64,000 bases of DNA. Origin: Sphingosinicella flava. Its GTDB lineage: Bacteria; Pseudomonadota; Alphaproteobacteria; Sphingomonadales; Sphingomonadaceae. The stretch spans positions 539,122 to 603,121 of the forward strand of contig NZ_CP065592.1 in assembly GCF_016025255.1 (NCBI RefSeq), in the 5' to 3' direction. Made by a program: the position numbers and the translations under genes. The notes beneath the pieces were generated by a model, which saw nothing but the letters and a program-made list of their open reading frames with translations, was not told the origin of the DNA and did no database searches. This document shows, piece by piece, positions 58,224-64,000 of the stretch. Position 1 is the first letter of the stretch. Each line of letters opens with the position of its first letter.

Positions 58224-58278
58224 ACACCCTTCACACGGGTGGGGTCGCAAGTTCAATCCTTGCCGCGCCCACCACGCC
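58224..58278 (+). other. Right attachment site core of the prophage (att, 55 bp)
   Basis: Perfect copy of 15370-15424: the 3' part of tRNA-Val from the anticodon stem to 4 bases past CCA, without the 5' part. It is the inactive tRNA fragment that marks the right prophage edge. Confidence 0.95.
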
Positions 58279-58400
58279 CTTGGAACAACGCCTGTAAGCG
58301 TGCACCAAGAGGTGGATCCGAACAATATCGTGACCATCATTTGTTTCCTTGACGCTGATGGGGCCACGCTCGTAAGAGCGCCCCGCATCAGCAGGTTGTG

Positions 58401-58477
58401 GCGACCGTAGCTCAGTTGGTTAGAGCATCGGTTTGTGGTACCGAGGGTCGCGGGTTCAAGTCCCGTCGGTCGCCCCA
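58401..58477 (+). tRNA. tRNA-His(GTG)
   Basis: Acceptor GCGACCG/CGGTCGC, anticodon stem TCGGT/ACCGA with loop TTGTGGT (GTG), T arm GCGGGTTCAAGTCCCGT, discriminator C and encoded CCA. The base before it (58400) is G, the G-1 position of tRNA-His. Confidence 0.97.
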
Positions 58478-58512
58478 CTTTTCAAGATAAATCAACAAAT
58501 TAGGACAGGATC

Positions 58513-59559
58513 ATGCAGTCGCCTTGGGATTACCCCGATTTCGACGACCATGAGGTCGTGCATTTCGTCACCGATCGGGCGTCCGGCCTGAAGGCGATCA
58601 TCGCGGTCCACTCCACCCATTTGGGCCCGGGCGCGGGCGGCGTGCGCTTCTGGCATTACGCCGACAGCGCCTCGGCGATTTCCGACGCGCTGCGTTTGTC
58701 GCGCGGCATGAGCTACAAGAACGCCATGGCAGGCTTGCCGCTGGGCGGCGGCAAGGCGGTGATCCTGGCGGATAGCGCGCGCACCAAGACACCGGAGATG
58801 CTCGCTGCCTATGGGCGTGCGGTCGATGGCCTCAGCGGCAATTACGTGACGGCGGAAGATGTCGGCATGAACGTGGCCGATCTCGTCGCGGTGTCGAAGC
58901 AGACCAAATATGTCTCCGGCCTCCCGGTTGCGGCGGGCGCGGTCGGCGGCGATCCGGGGCCGCATACCAGCTACGGCGTTTATCTGGGCGTCAGGGCAGC
59001 GGTGAAACGCGCGCTCGGCAAGGACAGCCTGTCCGGCCTCCACATTGCGATCCAGGGCGCGGGCAGCGTCGCGGGCGGTCTTGCACGGCTTGCGGCGAAG
59101 GACGGAGCGAAGATCAGCGTCGCGGACATCGATGCCGCGCGGGCGGGCAAGCTCGCGAATGAAGTGGGCGGCGCCACGGTCGATCCCGCGAGCATCCTGA
59201 CCCTCGAAGCCGATGTGCTGAGCCCCTGTGCGTTGGGCGCGATCCTCACCGAAGAGAGCATCGCGGCCCTTCGCGTGCCTGTCGTCGCGGGCGGCGCGAA
59301 CAACCAGCTCGCGACTCCGGCCGACGGCGACCGTATCCATGCGCGCGGCATCCTGTACGCGCCCGATTACGTCATCAATGCGGGCGGCATCATCAACGTC
59401 GCATCCGAATATTTGGGCGATGCCGATGAAGCGGGCGTCAAGGCGAAGATCGAGCAGATTCCGGGCCGCCTCGACACGATCTGGGACGAAAGCGCCGCCA
59501 CCGGCCGCAATCCGGCCGCCGTCGCGGACACGATGGCGCAGCGTCTGATCGGGCGCTGA
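58513..59559 (+). CDS. Leu/Phe/Val-type amino-acid dehydrogenase
   Basis: 348 residues. The Glu/Leu/Phe/Val dehydrogenase family: catalytic lysine in LPLGGGKAVI (Lys81), substrate lysine in MSYKNAMAGL (Lys69), and an NAD-binding Rossmann segment IAIQGAGSVAGGLARL. It oxidatively deaminates branched or aromatic amino acids with NAD, or runs the reverse; the exact substrate is not fixed by the motifs. It follows tRNA-His and is convergent with the EamA gene. Confidence 0.9.
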   Translation: MQSPWDYPDFDDHEVVHFVTDRASGLKAIIAVHSTHLGPGAGGVRFWHYADSASAISDALRLSRGMSYKNAMAGLPLGGGKAVILADSARTKTPEMLAAYGRAVDGLSGNYVTAEDVGMNVADLVAVSKQTKYVSGLPVAAGAVGGDPGPHTSYGVYLGVRAAVKRALGKDSLSGLHIAIQGAGSVAGGLARLAAKDGAKISVADIDAARAGKLANEVGGATVDPASILTLEADVLSPCALGAILTEESIAALRVPVVAGGANNQLATPADGDRIHARGILYAPDYVINAGGIINVASEYLGDADEAGVKAKIEQIPGRLDTIWDESAATGRNPAAVADTMAQRLIGR

Positions 59560-59560
59560 T

Positions 59561-60508
59561 CTATTTGCCGAGCGGGGGGATCGGGGCCTTGGCCGCAATC
59601 CCCTTGCGCTCGCGCCCGATCTTCTGCTCCCGGTAAATGGTGTAGAGGCCGCTGCCGATGATGACGGCCGCGCCCGCCCAAGTGGCGGGCGAAGGCTGCG
59701 TGCTCCACAGCAGCCAGCCGAGCAGAACCGCCCACAGCAGCTGCAGATAGTCGAACGGCACGATCACCGGTACCGGCGCGAACCGAAGCGAGGCGGTGAG
59801 GAAAAGCTGTCCCGCGCCGCCCGCGAGGCCGAGCGCGACGAGGATAGCCCAGGTCCATCCGTCGTGCGGGCGGGCGTAGAAGTGCATGAAAAAGAGCCCG
59901 ACGACCAGCATCGACGACAAGGTGAACCAAAGGACGGTGGTTTGCGCGCCCTCGGTCCGGCCGATCTGCCGGATCGTGATATTGACGCAGGCCACGCCAA
60001 AAGCGGCGACGGCCGCGACGATGAGTCCGACGATCGGCAAATGCGTCCCGCCCGGCTGCATGACGACCAACACGCCGACGAAGCCGATCGCCACCGCGCT
60101 CCAGCGATGCCGCCCGACCTGCTCTTTCAGGACCAGGACGGACAGGATGACCGAGAAGAGCGGCGCGGCGAAGGAAATGACCGTCGCTTCAGCCAGCGGC
60201 AAATAATCGAGCGCGGAGAAAGCGAAGACCATCGAGGACAGGCCGATCGCCGTCCTGGCGAGATGAGCCAGAGGCCGCCGGGTCCGCCACGCGCCGTAAT
60301 TGCCGGACAGGATGATCCATCCGAGCAAGGGCGGCAGGCCGAAGGCGAAGCGGTAGAAAACCAGCTCCGGCGTGCTGACGCCCGCATCATAGCCCAGCTT
60401 GATCGTCGCGGCCATGAAGGCGAAGCTGGTGGCCGCGCCGATCCGGAGGCCGATGCCGAGAATTCGGTTTTGCTGCGGACGTTCGGAAGAGGAAGCGGCG
60501 CTGGGCAT
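59561..60508 (-). CDS. EamA/DMT-family membrane transporter
   Basis: 315 residues with ten predicted membrane helices in two EamA repeats (first ending VLKEQVGRHRWSAVAIGFVG, second with LQLLWAVLLGWLLWSTQPSP). It probably exports a small metabolite at the inner membrane; the substrate is unknown. Its stop is 1 base from the dehydrogenase stop on the other strand. Confidence 0.88.
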   Translation of the reverse strand: MPSAASSSERPQQNRILGIGLRIGAATSFAFMAATIKLGYDAGVSTPELVFYRFAFGLPPLLGWIILSGNYGAWRTRRPLAHLARTAIGLSSMVFAFSALDYLPLAEATVISFAAPLFSVILSVLVLKEQVGRHRWSAVAIGFVGVLVVMQPGGTHLPIVGLIVAAVAAFGVACVNITIRQIGRTEGAQTTVLWFTLSSMLVVGLFFMHFYARPHDGWTWAILVALGLAGGAGQLFLTASLRFAPVPVIVPFDYLQLLWAVLLGWLLWSTQPSPATWAGAAVIIGSGLYTIYREQKIGRERKGIAAKAPIPPLGK

Positions 60509-60566
60509 GGATGATGCTGCATGGGCCGCCTGGAGGCGGAGGGCAAGGCTTGCTGCTCACGCCATT

Positions 60567-60646
60567 CCACAAAGGCGGGAATCCAAGCGATATCCGAGCC
60601 GGCCCACTCAGTGTCTGAACTCCCGCTTTTGCGGGGGTGACGATGT
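60567..60646. repeat. REP-like inverted repeat upstream of ccmC
   Basis: Arms around AAGGCGGGAATCC and ACTCCCGCTTTTGCGGGGGTGA, strings I know as common intergenic repeats in sphingomonad genomes. The right arm is itself a short hairpin (CCCGCTTTTGCGGG). Confidence 0.55.
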
Positions 60647-60714
60647 TTAAGGCAGGGAAGGGGGGCTTTCTTCGCTTTCCCCTCCGTATCGCTTTCGCTA
60701 AGAGGACGGCCGAG

Positions 60715-61431
60715 ATGCACTTCCTCGCCAATCCCGCCCGTTTTCTGAAGATCGCGCGTCCGCTTACCGCTTGGCTTGGCTGTGGCGGAGCGCTGCTTAT
60801 CGCGGTCGGGCTCGGCATCGGCCTTTTCGTCGCGCCGCAAGACTATCTTCAAGGCGAAAGCGTTCGCATCATGTACGTCCACGTGCCGGCCGCCTGGCTC
60901 GGCATGGCGGGATGGACGGGCATTGCGGCGGCGAGCCTCGTTCAGCTTGTCTGGCGCCATCCGCTCGCGGGCGTCGCGGCGCGCGCCATGGCTGTGCCCG
61001 GCGGGCTGTTCGCGGCTCTCTGTCTCGCCACTGGGTCGCTCTGGGGGCGTCCGACCTGGGGCACCTATTGGGAATGGGACGGGCGGCTGACGTCCATGCT
61101 CATCCTCCTCTTTCTCTATATCGCTTACGCCGCGCTTGCCGCGGCCGACCGCGAGCGGGGCGGGGAGGGCCGGGTCAGCGCGATCTTCGGCCTGGTCGGC
61201 GCGATCAACATCCCGATCATCCGCTATTCGGTCGAATGGTGGCGCACCCTGCATCAGGGGCAGAGCATCAGCCTTGCCGGCGGAAACAGCATCGATGCCT
61301 CGATGCTTTGGCCCTTGCTCCTGTCCACGCTCGGTTTCTCGCTGCTTTTCGGCGCCATCGTGCTGATGCGGATGCGGGCCGATCTGGCGCGCACCCGGAT
61401 CGAGGCGCGGCTGCGGCGGATGGCGGCATGA
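60715..61431 (+). CDS. ccmC: Heme exporter/ligation protein CcmC
   Basis: 238 residues from ATG 60715, preceded by AGAGGA; an in-frame upstream ATG at 60637 lies in repeat DNA. CcmC loads heme onto CcmE in the periplasm. The six-span protein has the WWD signature WGTYWEWDGRLTSMLIL and the two periplasmic histidines in 'VRIMYVHVPAAWLGM' and 'WWRTLHQGQSI'. ATGA overlap with ccmD. Confidence 0.95.
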   Translation: MHFLANPARFLKIARPLTAWLGCGGALLIAVGLGIGLFVAPQDYLQGESVRIMYVHVPAAWLGMAGWTGIAAASLVQLVWRHPLAGVAARAMAVPGGLFAALCLATGSLWGRPTWGTYWEWDGRLTSMLILLFLYIAYAALAAADRERGGEGRVSAIFGLVGAINIPIIRYSVEWWRTLHQGQSISLAGGNSIDASMLWPLLLSTLGFSLLFGAIVLMRMRADLARTRIEARLRRMAA

Positions 61432-61556
61432 ACCACTGGCCCTTCATCATCGCCGCTTATGGGCTCACTCTTGCCGGGGCGGGTTGGCTTGCTGCATGGA
61501 GCTTCATCGCGATGCGCCGGGCCGAGCGCGATGCCGGGGCGGTGACGCGTCCATGA
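61428..61556 (+). CDS. ccmD: Heme exporter protein CcmD
   Basis: 42 residues, too small for most gene callers. Single membrane helix (FIIAAYGLTLAGAGWLAAWS) with the basic cytoplasmic tail RRAERDAG typical of CcmD. It links CcmC, CcmE and the exporter. ATGA overlaps at both ends. Confidence 0.85.
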   Translation: MNHWPFIIAAYGLTLAGAGWLAAWSFIAMRRAERDAGAVTRP

Positions 61557-62011
61557 GCCAACCCAACCGGCTGAAGGCCAAGCATCAGCGCCTGGTCCTG
61601 CTGATCCTCGCCATCGCCGCCGTGCTGGGCGCGGTCCTGCTCGCCATGTCGGCGCTGAAGGATCAGGCGGCCTATTTCTACGCCCCCGCCGATGTCGCGC
61701 GCAAAGGCGTGCCGGAAGGCCGGGCGGTGCGGATCGGCGGCATGGTGCGCGCCGGATCGCTCGAACGCTTGCCCGACGGAACCACGATCCGCTTCGTCGT
61801 GGGCGATGAAACGGCCGCGACGATTCCCGTCACCTTCACGGGAATCGTACCCGATCTCTTCCGGGAAGGAAGCGGTGTGGTGGCGGAAGGACGCTTCCGG
61901 GCCGACGGATCGTTCGCCGCCACGGAAATCCTCGCCAAGCATGACGAAAATTATATGCCGCCGCGCCTCGGCCGGCAGGGCGATAGGCATCAGGCGGACA
62001 CGCTGGAATGA
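61553..62011 (+). CDS. ccmE: Heme chaperone CcmE
   Basis: 152 residues from ATG 61553. Membrane anchor at about 13-32, OB-fold periplasmic domain, and the heme-ligating His130 and Tyr134 in EILAKHDENYMPP. It carries heme covalently from CcmC to CcmF. ATGA overlap with both neighbours. Confidence 0.95.
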   Translation: MSQPNRLKAKHQRLVLLILAIAAVLGAVLLAMSALKDQAAYFYAPADVARKGVPEGRAVRIGGMVRAGSLERLPDGTTIRFVVGDETAATIPVTFTGIVPDLFREGSGVVAEGRFRADGSFAATEILAKHDENYMPPRLGRQGDRHQADTLE

Positions 62012-63918
62012 TCGCCGAAGCCGGGCTTGCTGCGCTTTGGATCGCCGCGTCGCTCTCCCTTCTCCAATTGGCCCTCGGCATCGCTGCCTTGCGCGGCGTA
62101 CCGGTCGCGGCATCCGTGCGCCCCTTGGCGGTGGCGCAGGGGCTGATCGCCGCCTTGGCCTTCGCCTGCCTCATCCTCCTGTTTCTGCGCACGGACCTGT
62201 CGGTATTGCTGGTTGCGCAGAACAGCCATTCCGCCAAGCCGTGGCTCTACAAATTCGCCGGAAGCTGGGGCAATCACGAAGGGTCGATGCTGCTCTGGGT
62301 GACCGTCCTTGCGCTGGCGGGCGGGGCGGTCGCCTTGTTCGAGCGCAAGCTGGCGGACACGATGCTGACCGCCACCTTGATGGCGCAGGCCGCGATCAGC
62401 CTCGGCTTCTACGCTTTCCTTCTCTTCGCCTCCAATCCGTTCGCGCGGCTGGATCCCGCCCCGGCTGAGGGTGCGGGCCTCAATCCCTTGCTGCAAGATC
62501 CCGGTCTCGCCTTCCATCCGCCGACGCTCTACCTCGGTTATGTCGGCATTTCGGTTGCCTTTTCCTTCGCGGTGGGCGCGCTTGTGACACGCGATGTCGG
62601 CCCGGCCTTCGCGCGGGCGATGCGGCCTTGGGTATTGGCGGCGTGGACCCTGCTGACGCTCGGCATAACGGCGGGCAGCTATTGGGCTTATTACGAGCTT
62701 GGCTGGGGCGGCTGGTGGTTCTGGGATCCGGTCGAAAACGCCTCGCTCATGCCCTGGCTTGCGGCGACCGCCCTTCTGCATTCGGTGACGGTGCTGGCGA
62801 CTCGCGGCGGGCTGCGTGCCTGGACGGTGATGCTGGCGGTCGTCGCTTTTTCCATGTCGATGGTCGGCACGTTTCTCGTGCGGTCGGGCATTCTTACCAG
62901 CGTCCACAGCTTCGCCGTCGATCCGTCGCGAGGGACGTTCATTCTCGCCTTGCTCGCGCTTTACATCGGCGGCGCGCTCGCCTTGTTCGCGTTGCGCGTC
63001 GGGACGGTGCGCGAAGGCGCGACCTTCGATCCGGTAAGCCGGGAAGGGGCGCTCGTCGCCAACAACCTCCTGCTGTCCGTCATCCTCGGCATTGTTTTGG
63101 TCGGCACGCTTTACCCGCTCGCCTTGGAAGCCGCGACGGGAGAGAAATTGTCGGTCGGCCCGCCTTATTTCAACAGCGCCGCGGGGCCACTGGCGCTTAT
63201 CCTCGTCTTCCTGATGGGAGCAGGGCCGCTCATCCGTTGGCGGCGGGACAGCCTGACCGCCGCCGCGCGGCGCATGGCCGTTCCGCTTGCCGCCTGCGCG
63301 CTTACATTTGCCGCTTTGCTCGCTTCGGCGCCGGGCATCGGCCTATTGCCGCTTCTGGGCATGACCTTGGCTGTCGGCGTGGGGTTGGCAAGCCTCGCGC
63401 CGCTCTGGGGGCGCAATCTTCGCCGGACGCCGCTTTTCACCTGGGGCATGGCGATCGCGCATTTGGGAGTCGCGGTCAGTCTGGGGGGTATGGCATCGGA
63501 CAGTGCCTTTACCCGGGAACGCCTCGCCGCCGTCCGCCCGGGCGAGCCGGTGCGCGTCGGAGATTTTATGGTGCGCTTGGAGGGGGTCGATCCCATCGCG
63601 GGGCCGAACTGGACGGCGATGGAGGGGCGCGTGCTGGTCGAGAGGGGCGGCGGCAGCTTCATCCTCCGGCCGCAGGCACGCACCTTCACCTCGCCGCCGA
63701 CCGAAACCAGCGAGGCTGCGATCGCCACGCGCGTGGATGGGCAGCTCTATGTCGTGCTCGGCCGTCAGAATGAGGATGGCCGCTGGCAGCTTCGCTTGTG
63801 GTGGAAGCCGTTCGTCACGTTCATCTGGCTTGGCGGCGCGCTGATCGCGCTGGGCGGCGCCTTGTCGATCATCGGGCGGGTACGGCGCGAAGGACGGCCG
63901 AAGGAGCGCGCGGCATGA
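62008..63918 (+). CDS. ccmF: Cytochrome c heme lyase subunit CcmF
   Basis: 636 residues with about 14 membrane helices. WWD motif GWGGWWFWDPVENASLMPW in the periplasmic loop, and histidines in 'WGNHEGSMLLWV' and 'LHSVTVLATRGG'. It transfers heme from CcmE to apocytochrome c. ATGA overlap with the next gene. Confidence 0.95.
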   Translation: MIAEAGLAALWIAASLSLLQLALGIAALRGVPVAASVRPLAVAQGLIAALAFACLILLFLRTDLSVLLVAQNSHSAKPWLYKFAGSWGNHEGSMLLWVTVLALAGGAVALFERKLADTMLTATLMAQAAISLGFYAFLLFASNPFARLDPAPAEGAGLNPLLQDPGLAFHPPTLYLGYVGISVAFSFAVGALVTRDVGPAFARAMRPWVLAAWTLLTLGITAGSYWAYYELGWGGWWFWDPVENASLMPWLAATALLHSVTVLATRGGLRAWTVMLAVVAFSMSMVGTFLVRSGILTSVHSFAVDPSRGTFILALLALYIGGALALFALRVGTVREGATFDPVSREGALVANNLLLSVILGIVLVGTLYPLALEAATGEKLSVGPPYFNSAAGPLALILVFLMGAGPLIRWRRDSLTAAARRMAVPLAACALTFAALLASAPGIGLLPLLGMTLAVGVGLASLAPLWGRNLRRTPLFTWGMAIAHLGVAVSLGGMASDSAFTRERLAAVRPGEPVRVGDFMVRLEGVDPIAGPNWTAMEGRVLVERGGGSFILRPQARTFTSPPTETSEAAIATRVDGQLYVVLGRQNEDGRWQLRLWWKPFVTFIWLGGALIALGGALSIIGRVRREGRPKERAA

Positions 63919-64000
63919 AGCGGCTCATCCTGTGGCTGCCGCTCGCGATTTTCGCGCTCTTCCTGACGATCGTCGCTTTCGGCCTCGGCCGCGCGCCGGA
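63915..64000 (+). CDS. Start of a ccmG/dsbE-type gene (partial)
   Basis: The frame begins MKRLILWLPLAIFALFLTIV at ATG 63915, overlapping the ccmF stop as ATGA, and runs off the window. The N-terminal membrane anchor and the position after ccmF fit the thiol-disulfide protein CcmG (DsbE). The active site is outside the window, so this is inferred mainly from context. Confidence 0.75.
   Translation, partial: MKRLILWLPLAIFALFLTIVAFGLGRAP

Larger units (their letters stand above)
15370..58278. mobile_element. P22-like prophage integrated in tRNA-Val (about 42.9 kb)
   Basis: Direct 55-bp repeats bound a segment with the integrase at the left edge, a leftward early operon, an immunity region, rightward replication-type genes, a full P22-order head/tail gene set, a lysis cassette and a right-end group of small genes. 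All major virion genes are open reading frames of expected length, so the prophage looks intact by eye. Virion gene order follows phage P22 from small terminase through tailspike. The taxonomic placement is by gene order and domain content, not by database search. Confidence 0.93.

Noticed and set aside
58279-58400. Additional prophage genes beyond the right att core
   Set aside because: The perfect 55-bp core ends at 58278, and the following sequence has only a hairpin and tRNA-His, consistent with chromosome.

Overview
The window looks like a chromosome segment of an alphaproteobacterium, most probably a sphingomonad (order Sphingomonadales). It carries a tig-clpP-clpX-lon-hupB protein-quality block, a gatC-gatA-gatB operon, a ccmC-ccmD-ccmE-ccmF cytochrome c maturation run, GC-rich third codon positions and REP-like palindromes of the kind common in that order. 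The taxon is inferred from gene order and protein character, not from a marker-gene search.

Layout: (1) 1-15345 is housekeeping DNA: the end of a DUF4153 membrane protein, gatC-gatA-[unknown 118-aa gene]-gatB, a secreted protein, tRNA-Leu(TAG), trigger factor, a glycosyltransferase, clpP, clpX, a convergent TPR protein, lon and an HU gene. (2) 15346-15420 is tRNA-Val(CAC), whose 3' part is the left end of a prophage. (3) 15370-58278 is an apparently complete prophage of about 42.9 kb, bounded by a perfect 55-bp repeat (15370-15424 and 58224-58278). (4) 58279-64000 returns to chromosome: tRNA-His, an amino-acid dehydrogenase of the Leu/Phe/Val type, an EamA transporter and ccmC-D-E-F with the start of a ccmG/dsbE gene.

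The prophage has a P22-like plan. The integrase sits next to the left attachment site. A long leftward early operon (about 27245 to 16796) holds more than twenty small, mostly stop/start-overlapping genes, including a single-strand binding protein, an ERF single-strand annealing protein, two HNH proteins and a DUF1367 protein. The immunity region (27305-29626) has a leftward repressor, a rightward Cro-like gene and a leftward P63C-domain gene. The two early promoters share an identical 16-base operator/promoter block, which suggests a lambda-like OL/OR circuit run by one operator family. Rightward genes carry small regulators, a RusA-like resolvase, replication-type proteins and an orphan DNA methyltransferase. 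The late genes follow the P22 virion order: small and large terminase, portal, scaffold, coat, gp4, gp10, a short tail-needle-like protein, a gp14-like protein, gp7, gp20, gp16 and a beta-helix tailspike. An acyltransferase (probable surface-antigen modification), a lysis cassette with a GH24 endolysin, and a right-end group of small leftward genes with an orphan HigA-like regulator follow.

Points of most interest: an extra gene translationally embedded in the gatCAB operon; the shared operators and a probably leaderless Cro-like transcript; two early-gene cassettes each bounded by inverted REP-like repeats; an acyltransferase that reads through into the antisense of the tailspike gene; a shortened tail needle; and several micro-genes joined by overlapping stop/start codons.
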